Assembly (NCBI GenBank): GCA_001898545.1
Contig: MKUB01000175.1
Span: forward strand, 1-42,134
Length of the DNA: 42,134 bases
Direction: 5' to 3'
From: Sphingomonadales bacterium 63-6
Lineage (GTDB): Bacteria; Pseudomonadota; Alphaproteobacteria; Sphingomonadales; Sphingomonadaceae
Part shown: in pieces, positions 16,472 to 26,878 of the stretch
Layout of the letters: each line of letters begins with the position of its first letter
How positions within the stretch are numbered: the first letter of the stretch is position 1
Made by a program: the position numbers and the translations under genes
Notes under the pieces: model-generated
Database searches by the model: none
What the model saw: the letters and a program-made list of their open reading frames with translations, nothing else
What the model was told of the DNA's origin: nothing

Positions 16472-16906
16472 TTATTCCCCCTCCCCGCCGGTGAAGGGGT
16501 GCTTGTCCGACCAGGCGCAGCCATGCCGGGTTTCGCCCTTCACGCTCAACAGGGCCGTGAAGGGATAGACCCGGTCGCTCATGCTGTCGCTGCAGGGCGC
16601 CAGCGAAATGGCGAGGTCGAAGGGCGCGCCGTCCAGTGTGCCGCTGAACGACAATCCGCCCCGCCCGGCAAAACGCTTCACTTCCACGGCCTGCCCATCC
16701 GGGCTTTCGGGCGTGGTATAGGTCAGCGCGCTGCCCTGCACCTGCCCGCCCCAGAAGGGCTCGGTCCCGGCAAAGCGCAGCAATTCGTCCGCCGCAATCT
16801 CGTGGAAGGGCGTGTTGTCCTCCGCATCGCCGGGCAAGCCGCTGCCATGGCCGGAATGGCAGGCCGCCAGCAGCAGGCAGGAAGCAAGTGCAATCGCGCG
16901 CATCAT
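16472..16906 (-). CDS. COG3650-type lipoprotein, 144 aa
   Basis: Short exported lipoprotein with signal MMRAIALASCLLLAAC and lipid Cys16. The body has the COG3650 pattern FAGTEPFWGGQVQGSALTY and a later two-Cys segment (APCSDSMSDRVYPF and HGCAW). Probably anchored to the outer membrane facing the periplasm. GAGGGTGAG precedes two adjacent ATGs; the first, at 16906, is used here. Function unknown. Confidence 0.85.
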   Translation of the reverse strand: MMRAIALASCLLLAACHSGHGSGLPGDAEDNTPFHEIAADELLRFAGTEPFWGGQVQGSALTYTTPESPDGQAVEVKRFAGRGGLSFSGTLDGAPFDLAISLAPCSDSMSDRVYPFTALLSVKGETRHGCAWSDKHPFTGGEGE

Positions 16907-16943
16907 CTCACCCTCGAATAATCTCGCCCGCCGGACCGATAGC

Positions 16944-17093
16944 CTATTTGCGTGCCTTATGGGCCGCAATCTGTTCATCCAGCTCCGCAATGCGCAGCCG
17001 TTCCGGCGTGCCCTTGGGCAAGCCCTTGAGGCGACAGGTGGCCCACAGCGCCTTGCGTTCGGATTCCAGCGCCTTGAGATAGAGATCGGCCAT
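16944..17093 (-). CDS. Small conserved hypothetical protein, 49 aa
   Basis: A short gene below the usual length cut-off. The product begins MADLYLKALESERKALWATC and ends in DEQIAAHKARK; it is almost entirely helical and charged. A good AGGAG stands seven bases before the ATG (plus strand CTCCT at 17099-17103). The stop is TAG at 16944-16946. It shares the strand with the upstream HTH gene and the downstream lipoprotein gene. Confidence 0.75.
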   Translation of the reverse strand: MADLYLKALESERKALWATCRLKGLPKGTPERLRIAELDEQIAAHKARK

Positions 17094-17108
17094 TATTGCT
17101 CCTGTATA

Positions 17109-17684
17109 TCAAGCCTGCCGCATAGAGCCGGATGACGCCGGGGGACAGTGATTTGGTGCAGCCCGTGCAGGCCCCGCGCTGCCCCCGGAAGAGTGACACG
17201 AAACGGCCCGCGAAACAGCGCGCCTTTCCCCCGCCGCCTCGGCCCGGTCCGCGCTGCCCGCCAGCGCCAGATAGGGCCGCGCGATCAGCCGCAAAAGCGC
17301 GGTATTGTCAGCTTTCCGCATGATCCCGGTAAAACGCCCGGCATAGAACATGGGCTTGAGCGCACCGTGAAGCGCGCGATATTCCAGCTCATAGCCTGTG
17401 ACCTTTCGCGAACGGTGTGTGTCACCCTTGCCTCGGCCCATGGCGACATCCCACGCCGCAGCGAAACTTTCCGCCCCGCGCCGGGCGCGCAGGCGATAGG
17501 CCGTCTCACGCGCCATCCCCACCAGCCGCGCCGCTTCGGAAACGGAACGCGTCTGCGCCAGATAGCCCAGAAACGCCGCCTGCCTGCGCGGCGTCCACCC
17601 ATCGGCACGGGCGCGCAGCGGAACGGGAACGAAACCCGGCACATAACGGCGCGGGCGGCGGGCGGGTCTGAGGCTTTGGGTCAT
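17109..17684 (-). CDS. Helix-turn-helix DNA-binding-type protein, 191 aa
   Basis: After a basic Arg/Pro-rich N-terminus (residues 5-25), residues 30-70 (WTPRRQAAFLGYLAQ, then SVSEAARLVGMARETAYRLR) form a helix-turn-helix of the kind seen in sphingomonad hypothetical proteins and in phage terminase small subunits. The remainder holds YELEYRALHGALKPMFYAGR and a Ser/Gly/Ala-rich tail. The ATG at 17684 is used; a GTG at 17738 would lengthen it. Its gene is divergent from the Fic gene, so it could regulate it; not shown. Confidence 0.65.
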   Translation of the reverse strand: MTQSLRPARRPRRYVPGFVPVPLRARADGWTPRRQAAFLGYLAQTRSVSEAARLVGMARETAYRLRARRGAESFAAAWDVAMGRGKGDTHRSRKVTGYELEYRALHGALKPMFYAGRFTGIMRKADNTALLRLIARPYLALAGSADRAEAAGERRAVSRAVSCHSSGGSAGPARAAPNHCPPASSGSMRQA

Positions 17685-17771
17685 CCGGCAGGATAAGCCA
17701 CGGATTGGGGTGTATAGGAAAGGGTTTTGGGTAGTCACCCGAACCTGTTTCCGTTCGGAACCGCAGCGCTC

Positions 17772-17912
17772 TAAAGTGGGGTAACGAGGTCAGACCTCCG
17801 CTGTTCCCGCTTCATTCCACTTTAAACGAATGTGCAAAGTGAGCCGGCAACTTTAAACAAAATGGCATTTTCGTTGAAAGTGGCCGGGCCGCTTGGTAGT
17901 GAAGTTTAATGG
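17772..17912. promoter_or_regulatory. Array of CCACTTTAAACGAA-like motifs before the Fic gene
   Basis: Related copies: CCCCACTTTA (minus, 17772-17781), CCACTTTAAACGAATG (plus, 17817-17832), CAACTTTAAACAAAATGG (plus, 17848-17865) and CCACTTTCAACGAAAATG (minus, 17866-17883), plus a weaker GAAGTTTAA at the start codon. Copies two and three start 31 bp apart; copies three and four face each other. This arrangement resembles a multi-site operator. Confidence 0.55.
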
Positions 17913-19063
17913 ACCGCAATGGCTTCACATCGGCATGCACTGGGCAGCTCGTTCCCACCATCGGAGGACGCAAAGCCTTCGTTCCAACGCCTCTTCCCCC
18001 TCAGCTAGACCTCAACCCGGTACTCCCTGTTCTCAGTCGTGCAACACAGGCAGTGGGAGAACTTAAAGGGATTGGCAGGCTAATTCCCAATCCTCTTTTG
18101 CTGGTCAGACCCCTCCAGCGCAGAGAAGCAGTTTCCTCCTCCGGCATGGAGGGCACCTATACGACATTGAGCGACCTGTTCATGTTCGAAGCTGGGGCAA
18201 GTACCCCTGATCGATTAGCCGATAATCGAGAGGTATTGAATTATGTCCGTGCGCTGGAAGGAGCAATTGCCGATCTCGAAACACTGCCAATATCGGCCCG
18301 ACTAATTCGGCGCGCGCACAAAACTCTTCTTCAAGGGGTGTCGCGTGATCGCGGTGCACGAATAGAAGCTGGCGAATTCAAGCAAGATCAAAATTGGATC
18401 GGCGGAGACGGGACAATCGAGACAGCTCGATTCATACCAACACCGCCAAGCATGACCCCTCACGCAATCGACGACCTAATGAAATTCATTAATCGACCGG
18501 ACCGTGAATATTCGTCACCGCTTATCGATGTAGCCTTGGCGCATTACCAGTTCGAAGCCATCCATCCGTTCGGAGACGGAAACGGTCGCGTTGGACGTAT
18601 GCTTATTGCCCTGATGCTAGCTGAAAACGGCACCCTGCCTCAACCATTGCTTTACATGAGCCCATGGCTGGAAAGACACAAGTCCTTCTACATCGACCTG
18701 ATGTTCGAAGTTTCGCAAACCGGTAGCTGGATTACATGGCTCCAGTTCTTTCTTCGCGCTGTTGCGGAATCGGCAGAAGAAACTATCGATGTTGTGCAGC
18801 GAATACAGAATCTGCAGAAGGAATATCGAGAACGCTTTCAAACAGCGCGGAGATCCGCACTGATGCTACGCATTCTCGATCTTGCTTTCGAGCATCCCGC
18901 GATGACGGTGACCTTCGTTGCGGAAAAACTCGGTGTAAGTTATCCTGCCGCAGCAAACAATTTGAAGCCCTTATTGGAATCAGGCGTCGCAAAAGAGCTT
19001 GTGGGCTCTTACCCTAAATTGATTATTTTTCCGAGCGTGATGGACACGATGCGGATCGGCTAA
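17909..19063 (+). CDS. Fic family protein (AMP-transferase type) with winged-helix end, 384 aa
   Basis: Fic enzymes move AMP or other groups from a nucleotide to a protein. The core motif HPFGDGNGRVGR (His219, Asp223, Asn225, Arg227, Arg230) is intact. The inhibitory motif S-x3-E-G is present at 77-82 (SSGMEG), before the Fic domain, marking a class II self-inhibited Fic. Residues about 310-384 look like a winged helix (VTFVAEKLGVSYPAAANNL), so the protein may bind its own upstream repeats. Codon use is AT-richer than neighbours, suggesting transfer. No FicA-type antitoxin gene is seen. Confidence 0.9.
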   Translation: MDRNGFTSACTGQLVPTIGGRKAFVPTPLPPQLDLNPVLPVLSRATQAVGELKGIGRLIPNPLLLVRPLQRREAVSSSGMEGTYTTLSDLFMFEAGASTPDRLADNREVLNYVRALEGAIADLETLPISARLIRRAHKTLLQGVSRDRGARIEAGEFKQDQNWIGGDGTIETARFIPTPPSMTPHAIDDLMKFINRPDREYSSPLIDVALAHYQFEAIHPFGDGNGRVGRMLIALMLAENGTLPQPLLYMSPWLERHKSFYIDLMFEVSQTGSWITWLQFFLRAVAESAEETIDVVQRIQNLQKEYRERFQTARRSALMLRILDLAFEHPAMTVTFVAEKLGVSYPAAANNLKPLLESGVAKELVGSYPKLIIFPSVMDTMRIG

Positions 19064-19170
19064 CTCAACCTACCCCCTAAGAACTCTGCGAATTCCTCAT
19101 TCAGCCGGGCAAGCCTGATGCGGTTATCCTCTATGTGGAAGCGGGACCAACGTCGCCCCACAAGCTTTAC
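19060..19170 (-). pseudogene. Possible remnant of a gene end, minus strand
   Basis: Between Fic and the next gene a minus frame ends in a helical, ordinary-looking stretch (RWSRFHIEDNRIRLARL, then NEEFAEFLGG) with TAG at 19060-19062 overlapping the Fic stop. It could be the tail of a lost gene disrupted by acquisition of the Fic locus. The upstream part of the frame is only a shadow of the next gene, so the evidence is thin. Confidence 0.2.
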
Positions 19171-19538
19171 CCCACCCCCATCGCCTCCCAATACAATGCC
19201 AGCGCCCCCGCGCTCACCACGGCCCAGTTGAACGCCAGCGCCAATCCAGTGAACAGGCGCCAGCCGCTGCCTGCCTCGGCCATGCCGCGCCGGAAGGTCC
19301 AGCGGCCGATGGCGAAAGTCAGCAGCCCGCAGGCGAGGATGTTGAAGGCCGGATGCTTGTTCAACAGAGTGAAGAACACCACCAGCAGCACGATGCTCTG
19401 CAAGAACCATGCAGAGGCGAACCATACGATGGGCACAGGGCGATAAGTGCCTTCGGGCAGGAAGCTGCCGATGTCGCTGGAGCGCACGCCATATTCGGGC
19501 GGGCCGTAATCCTCTTCATCAACCGGTGATTTTCGCAT
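19167..19538 (-). CDS. Hypothetical membrane protein, 123 aa
   Basis: After a polar N-terminus (MRKSPVDEEDYGPPEYGVRS) there are three hydrophobic segments at about residues 36-57, 62-78 and 92-116, with an RRG between the second and third. Probably an inner-membrane protein. The start at 19538 is the ATG that keeps the polar N-terminus; the frame is open further upstream. Family not recognised. Confidence 0.7.
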   Translation of the reverse strand: MRKSPVDEEDYGPPEYGVRSSDIGSFLPEGTYRPVPIVWFASAWFLQSIVLLVVFFTLLNKHPAFNILACGLLTFAIGRWTFRRGMAEAGSGWRLFTGLALAFNWAVVSAGALALYWEAMGVG

Positions 19539-19656
19539 CCTGCGGCCCCCTTTGACCAGGCAGCATGCCACTGCCTGCGTCCGGTTCAATCAGGAAGGCT
19601 ACTCACCCCCCAACTCCCGCCGCTCTTCGGCCTCTGCCGTGCTTTTCCCAAGCCCT

Positions 19657-21189
19657 TCATGGCATGGCTTGCGGGGACATCAACAGGGCCGCCAGTTGCC
19701 GCCCGGCATCTTTGCCTGTCGCCCCGGCATCGATCCGCGAGACCACCTGCCGCGCCGCTTCGGAAATGAAGTCGCCATGGGGATCGAAGGCAATCGCGGC
19801 GAGATGGCGGCGGGCATCGGGAAAATCGCTCTGCCGCAGATAATATTCGGCAAGGTCGAAGCGCAGGGACTGGTCGAACGGCGCCAGCCGGATGGCCCGC
19901 TCCATGCCCTGCACCGCCTCGGCAGGGGGCGCGAGGCCGCGTTCCAGGTAGCTGTGAAAATTGTAAATCAGCGGCAGCGGATGGTCCTTCTCCAACCGGC
20001 TGAGCGCCATGAAGGGCGCCATCGCGGCCGCATAGGCCGCGTCCCGATCCTTGGCGCGCGCGGCCTGCAGGAACATTGCATAGCCCTTCTGGACATAGGC
20101 GTTGATTTGCCGGGGATCGAGTTCGATGGCCCGGTCTGCCGCGCTGATGGCCCGCTGCATATTGCCTGCATCCACTTCGGCTTCCGCCAGTGCCGACAGG
20201 ACCGGCGCGCTTTGCGGATAGAGTGCGGCAAGCTCGCGCACTTCCACAACCAGCTGCGCGGCCTGATCGGGCGTCACGCCGCTGCGCGAGCGCATCGTCA
20301 GCGGCATTACCGCCGCCTCCGCCTTGTCCAGGCGGCGCATCGTAACAGGCCCGGTGCCGGGCTTGCCCGGAGTGACGGCAAAGGGGCGGATCGGCTCGGC
20401 CAGATAAAGGTCTAGTTCCCGGTCCAGCTGGTCGAGATCGCCAAAGGCCTGCCGGGCTGCCTCGGCCCTGCCCGTGCCTTTGCTCAACAGGGCAAGATAG
20501 GCCTGCATCTGGCCCTGCCGCATCGTGGCGGAGGTCAGATAATGATACAGCAGCCAGCTGCGCGCATAGAAGGCGTCGGCGGCTTTCTCCATTCCCTGCT
20601 CGAAAGCGGCGGGGTCCAGCAGATCGCTCACCGTCACGTCCCGGCCATGCCGCAGCGCGCGCATGCGGTGCCGGGCCGGTCCGCCCAGCAGAATGCCCCC
20701 GGCAGCGGGAAACTGGGCAGAGGCGAAATATTCCGCCCCGCCCTCATTGTACCAGCGGGGCCCCAGCAGCTTGCCGGCGGAGTTCAGGAAATGATGGGTA
20801 TATTCGTGCAGCAGCACGACCATGGGGAATGCCGTATGCTCCCCCCCGGTCTTCACGCGGGGGACCACTGCAATCGATGCCCCCGCACGCGGCCGGTAAA
20901 AGCCGGAGATACGCCGCGGCCCTTCCCCCATCAGGCGGCGCACTTCACGCTCGTTTTTCACGACGAATATGGTCAGCCGGTTTGACGGGCCGGGGGCAGG
21001 CAGATCGGTTCCGGTCAGAGCTTCCAGTGCTGCGTGGTACAGCTCCAGCTGACCGGAAAAACGGCTAAGGTTCTGCTCGTCGTCATCGGCATAGATGACA
21101 AAGTTCGCGCTGGAAGCCTCGCGCCATTCCGCTGCCGCCGGCACTGCGGACAAAAGGCAGACCGGCAGCATCGTCAAAAGAGTTCGCAC
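19657..21189 (-). CDS. Exported HExxH (gluzincin-like) and TPR protein, copy A, 510 aa
   Basis: A GTG start at 21189 is chosen because AGGAGG lies five bases upstream and a signal peptide (LLTMLPVCLLSAVPAAAEW) follows. The domain after it carries HEYTH (His128-His132) and, sixteen residues on, NEGGAEYF with Glu149, the pattern of zinc gluzincin peptidases. The C-terminal half has tetratricopeptide-like helices (IDADRAIELDP-type repeats, AERAIRLAPFDQSLR). Likely periplasmic; peptidase activity is inferred. It is a tandem paralogue of the upstream gene. Confidence 0.85.
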   Translation of the reverse strand: MRTLLTMLPVCLLSAVPAAAEWREASSANFVIYADDDEQNLSRFSGQLELYHAALEALTGTDLPAPGPSNRLTIFVVKNEREVRRLMGEGPRRISGFYRPRAGASIAVVPRVKTGGEHTAFPMVVLLHEYTHHFLNSAGKLLGPRWYNEGGAEYFASAQFPAAGGILLGGPARHRMRALRHGRDVTVSDLLDPAAFEQGMEKAADAFYARSWLLYHYLTSATMRQGQMQAYLALLSKGTGRAEAARQAFGDLDQLDRELDLYLAEPIRPFAVTPGKPGTGPVTMRRLDKAEAAVMPLTMRSRSGVTPDQAAQLVVEVRELAALYPQSAPVLSALAEAEVDAGNMQRAISAADRAIELDPRQINAYVQKGYAMFLQAARAKDRDAAYAAAMAPFMALSRLEKDHPLPLIYNFHSYLERGLAPPAEAVQGMERAIRLAPFDQSLRFDLAEYYLRQSDFPDARRHLAAIAFDPHGDFISEAARQVVSRIDAGATGKDAGRQLAALLMSPQAMP

Positions 21190-21210
21190 ACCGGCCTCCT
21201 TTGATCGAAT

Positions 21211-21327
21211 GTTACTTTCGGTAACAACAGCTTCGCACAAGCGCGCTGCATATCAAGGCACGAACAGGCCCTTCGCGGCGCCCTGTCCAACAGGGGCCAC
21301 GCCTCGCCGCGATCACGCAGCGAAGGG
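21211..21327. promoter_or_regulatory. Structured spacer between the two TPR paralogues
   Basis: The spacer has outer arms CCCTTCGC (21269-21276) and GCGAAGGG (21320-21327), CGCGGCG (21275-21281) with CGCCGCG (21305-21311), and an inner hairpin CCCTG/CAGGG at 21281-21295, which would fold into one branched hairpin. Nearer copy A, GTTAC-TTTCG-GTAAC (21211-21225) is a perfect palindrome close to the probable promoter. Confidence 0.5.
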
Positions 21328-21388
21328 AGGTTTCAGGGGCGGATAAGCGGGTGGTTTAAGCGGGAAACTGCAATCGGGCGTGGCGCGG

Positions 21389-22981
21389 CTATTCCCCCGC
21401 TCCGCCATCCCCTTCCTCGTCATCCCCGGCGCGCGATGCCAGCAGGGCCATCAATTGCTGGCTGGCATCGTCCCCCTCGATCCCGGCGTCGATCTGTTCG
21501 ACCACCCGCCGCGCCCTTTCCGAAAGGCCGTTGGCATGGGGGCTGAAGGCGATAGGCCGCAAATGATAGCGCGCCCGCTCGAAATTGCCGGTGCCGATAT
21601 AATAGGCGGCGAGGTTCAGGCGTAAGGACTGATCGAAAGGCGCCAGTTCTATGGCCCGTTCCATGCCCTTCACGGCCTGTTCCGGCGGGGCGATTCCCCG
21701 CTCCGCGAAGCTGCGGTAATTGTAGATCAGCGGCAGGGGGTGGTCATTTTCCAGCCGGTTCAAGGCCACGAAGGGGGCCATCGCCTTCTTATAGGCTTTG
21801 TCCACCTCTTCGGCATCCGCCCCGTCGGCATCCAGCGCCTCGTCGAACAGGGCGTAGCCCTTCTGGACATAGGCGTTGCGCTGGCCCGCATCCAGTTCGA
21901 TGGCCCGGTCCGCCGCGATGATGGCGCGCCCCATTTCGCCTGCATCATGCTCTGCTTCCGCCAATGCGGTCTGGACTGCGGCGCTCTGCGGATAACGCGC
22001 GGCCACTTCGCGCACTTCGGCCACCAGTTCTGCCGCCTGTTCCTTGTTCACGCCATTGCGCGAGCGGATCACCAGCGGCATCACCGCGCCCTCCGCCTCG
22101 TCCAGCCGGCGCACGGCAATCGGGCCGACAGCCTGCTCGCCCGGCTTGAAGGTGAAGGAATACATCCTCTTGCCGAGATAACGGTCCAGCTCCCGGTCCA
22201 GCTTCTCGAAATCGCCAAAGGCCTGCTGCGCCGCCTCCAGCGCGCCCGTGCCTTTCGCCAACAGGTCCAGATAGGTCCGCATCTGGCCGCTGCGAGACTT
22301 CTCGAAAGTCAGGTAATGATAGAGCAGCCAGCTGCGGCCATAGAAGGAATCGAAGCCCTTGCGGGCCCCTTCCTTATAGGCGTCCGGGTCCAGCAATTCC
22401 CGCGCCTTCACATCCTTGGCATAAAGCAGCTCGCCCGCCCGGTGCATGGCCGGCCTGCCCAGCGAAATGACGCCCGGCGAGGGAAACTCGGCAGAGGCGA
22501 AGAATTCCGCCCCGCCCTCATTGAACCAGCGCGGCACAGCCAGCGTGCTGGTGGAGATCAGGAAATGATGCGCATATTCGTGCAGCAGCACGATCATGGC
22601 AAAATCCGTTTCCCCGCTCCCGGCCTTGACGCGTGGCACGACGGCAATCGATCCCGATGCGCGCGGCAGGTAATAGCCCGAGACATAGCGCGAGCCTTCG
22701 CCCATCAGGCGGCGCACTTCCCGCTCGTTCTTCACGACGAATACGGTCAACCGGTTCGACGGGCTGGGCTCCGCCAGATCGCTGGCGGTCAGCGCCTCCA
22801 TCGCCAGATGATACAGTTCCAGCTGCTCGGAAAAGCGGCGGATATTCTTCTCGTCATCATCGGCATAAACGACGAAATTGGCGCTGGACGCCTCCCGCCA
22901 TTCAGCCTTGACCGGTGCTGCGAACAGCAGGCTGAGCGGAATTAACGCTGAAAGAATTCGCACAACTGCCCCCCAATTCAT
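21389..22981 (-). CDS. Exported HExxH (gluzincin-like) and TPR protein, copy B, 530 aa
   Basis: Same architecture as copy A: signal peptide ending at AAPVKAEW, conserved EASSANFV and ADDDE blocks, HEYAH (His134-His138), NEGGAEFF with Glu155, then TPR-like repeats and an acidic tail (DDEEGDGGAGE). The ATG at 22981 is the longest start; a GTG at 22963 aligns exactly with copy A and has GGGGGG nearby, so the true start may be 22963. Probably periplasmic, role unknown. Confidence 0.85.
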   Translation of the reverse strand: MNWGAVVRILSALIPLSLLFAAPVKAEWREASSANFVVYADDDEKNIRRFSEQLELYHLAMEALTASDLAEPSPSNRLTVFVVKNEREVRRLMGEGSRYVSGYYLPRASGSIAVVPRVKAGSGETDFAMIVLLHEYAHHFLISTSTLAVPRWFNEGGAEFFASAEFPSPGVISLGRPAMHRAGELLYAKDVKARELLDPDAYKEGARKGFDSFYGRSWLLYHYLTFEKSRSGQMRTYLDLLAKGTGALEAAQQAFGDFEKLDRELDRYLGKRMYSFTFKPGEQAVGPIAVRRLDEAEGAVMPLVIRSRNGVNKEQAAELVAEVREVAARYPQSAAVQTALAEAEHDAGEMGRAIIAADRAIELDAGQRNAYVQKGYALFDEALDADGADAEEVDKAYKKAMAPFVALNRLENDHPLPLIYNYRSFAERGIAPPEQAVKGMERAIELAPFDQSLRLNLAAYYIGTGNFERARYHLRPIAFSPHANGLSERARRVVEQIDAGIEGDDASQQLMALLASRAGDDEEGDGGAGE

Positions 22982-23017
22982 GCTGACGAAGCTTGCCCCC
23001 GATTCCAGCAGCTTCGC

Positions 23018-23935
23018 TCAATCGTTCACTGTCATATCGTAAGTCTCGCGGAAGTTTTCAGCGTTGCGCGCCGGCCCGGTGAGCGCGCGATAGTCCGCCA
23101 GCTTGGTTTCGGCTTTGGTCAGAGATTCCTGCAATTCCGCGAGATTCTTCTCGCTTTCGGCTACCTTCTTTGCTGCCTCCTCGGCGGCCGCCCGCAAAGT
23201 CCCCGCGGCAGTCGCCGCGCTGCCCTTTTTCCCTGCGGCCTTTGCTTCAGCAGCGCGGGCCTTCTCGTCCGCAGCAGCGAATTTCGCCTTGCGCTTTACC
23301 AGTTGCTTTTCAGTTCTCTCCACACCCATCTTGAACGCATTGACGTCAGCTTCGTCGGTGTCGCCCGGCTTCTGGCAATAGGGATTGGCTGGCACGACCT
23401 CATCCTCAGGCCGCAGAAGCGTAAGCGTCCGGAACTTCCAGACTTTGCCTTCCCGCTCCAAGAAACCGTCATAAACTCCCGCGATACTGCCATCCGGAGC
23501 ATGCACCGCCCATTGCCCATGGGCAGTGGTGAAACTGCCCGCCCGATAGAAACGCAAAGGCAGCGGTTCCAGCGTGTTGCCCGCGACTGCAAGCGGATCG
23601 ATCTGGCGATCAAGATTTGTCTGATCCGCCACGGCATCGCCAGATGTCCAACGGGTCTTCTTCGTCAGCTTGAACAAGGCACTGCGGGGCTTGCCCGCAG
23701 AAGCCGCCGCAAAATAGTCGCTCATCAGCTTCGTGCCAGGGGCGTGAGCCTCGAACTGTTCGTCCTTATCGACGAATACCTCGCACCGCATACGACCATT
23801 CGCCGCGCGACCGGCGATCTGGCCCAGGACATCGGGCAACCCGGCCATGATCGCCCCGCTGAAACCCTGCGAATATGCTGGCTGCGCAGCGCAGATAACC
23901 GCCAGCGTCAGCACGGCACGAAGACCGATTTGCAT
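23018..23935 (-). CDS. Exported coiled-coil protein of unknown function, 305 aa
   Basis: Signal peptide about residues 1-22 (ICAAQPAYSQG). The middle part (SYFAAASAGKPRSALF, HGQWAVHAPDGSIAGVYDGF) looks like a beta-rich domain. Residues about 205-285 are a highly charged coiled coil rich in Ala, Lys and Glu. Three Cys are present. No family recognised. It follows the HExxH copy B gene on the same strand (spacing 36 bp upstream), so it may be in one unit with them. Confidence 0.75.
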   Translation of the reverse strand: MQIGLRAVLTLAVICAAQPAYSQGFSGAIMAGLPDVLGQIAGRAANGRMRCEVFVDKDEQFEAHAPGTKLMSDYFAAASAGKPRSALFKLTKKTRWTSGDAVADQTNLDRQIDPLAVAGNTLEPLPLRFYRAGSFTTAHGQWAVHAPDGSIAGVYDGFLEREGKVWKFRTLTLLRPEDEVVPANPYCQKPGDTDEADVNAFKMGVERTEKQLVKRKAKFAAADEKARAAEAKAAGKKGSAATAAGTLRAAAEEAAKKVAESEKNLAELQESLTKAETKLADYRALTGPARNAENFRETYDMTVND

Positions 23936-24034
23936 ATATGCTTCCCCCCTGTCGCGAAGCGGAAGCTAGCAAGCACCAGCTTAGCCGGACAGGGGGGGAA
24001 AACTCCGGAGTGGTTCAATGTCGCCTGGCGGCGT

Positions 24035-26090
<2,056 letters not shown>

Positions 26091-26099
26091 TCAGTCTCT

Positions 26100-26275
26100 C
26101 CAGCCGAGCGGAAGAGCGGATGGCGGGCCTTGTTATCAGGCTGGGCGCCCTCCACTCCCTCCGCCCGTGTTAACGGGTTCAGGTTCGACGGGTCGTGGGG
26201 CGCAACGCCCACCTCTCAGCCCATGGTCCGCAAGCGGTCCGGCATGGCTCCCCGGGGATGAGTCGGGGTTCTAGG
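26100..26275 (-). promoter_or_regulatory. TPP (thiamine pyrophosphate) riboswitch before thiC
   Basis: Read on the minus strand the leader has GGGGAGCC, then CTGAGAGGTGG, CCCACGACCCGTCGAACCTG and CCGTTAACACGGGCGGAGGG, the expected THI-box elements; aptamer core about 26153-26265. Downstream, CCAGCC (26139-26144) can pair with GGCTGG (26100-26105) that overlaps the GGAGAG Shine-Dalgarno, a likely ribosome-blocking platform when TPP binds. Thiamine pyrophosphate should lower thiC translation. Confidence 0.9.
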
Positions 26276-26379
26276 GCCTTGTGCGCGCGGCGGCAAGCAT
26301 GGCCATGCCGGATCGCGACAGGCAGCGCGCGGCATGCTATCTTTCGTTTCACGGGAGATGTGAAAGAGGAGATACGCCG

Positions 26380-26763
26380 ATGAGCGTTTCCGCAAGGCAC
26401 TTGCTGGTCGCCGCCGCGGCGCTGGCCCTGCCCGCCGCAGCCATGGCCCATCACGGCTGGGGCTGGACCGAGGACAAGGAGAGCCGCCTGTCCGGCACCA
26501 TCCAGTCGATCAGCTTCGGCAATCCCCATATGCACCTGCAATTGCGCACCGACGAAGGGCTGTGGGAAGTGGACCTTTCCCCGCCCATAGTGGCGCAGCA
26601 CTCAGGCTTCGGCCCGGATGCGGCGAAGACGGGCGATGTGGCCATCGTCACCGGCCACCGCGCCCGAGACGGCAAGCTGCGCGCCTTCAAGGGCGAGACG
26701 ATCACGGTGCGCGGCAAGACCTATGACGTCTATCCGCAGCGGGAGAAGACCTTGAAGCCTTAG
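26380..26763 (+). CDS. DUF6152 family exported protein, 127 aa
   Basis: Signal peptide (residues 1-23, AAAMAHHGWGW) followed by LSGTIQSISFGNPHMHLQL, the typical DUF6152 pattern of small periplasmic beta-barrel-like proteins. AGAGGAGA lies seven bases before the ATG at 26380. It is divergent from thiC. Function unknown. Confidence 0.88.
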   Translation: MSVSARHLLVAAAALALPAAAMAHHGWGWTEDKESRLSGTIQSISFGNPHMHLQLRTDEGLWEVDLSPPIVAQHSGFGPDAAKTGDVAIVTGHRARDGKLRAFKGETITVRGKTYDVYPQREKTLKP

Positions 26764-26878
26764 GGTGGAGTGCAGATTGCCGTGTGGCTGATCGTCCGCT
26801 TTCCAGGATGACTTATCGCGAGGGGAACGACCGGATTGTTGTGGGAAGCGGACGAAACCCATTAGCCAAACACCACAC

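Noticed and set aside
26091-26300. Small plus frame across the thiC leader
   Set aside because: The region is explained by the TPP riboswitch on the minus strand.
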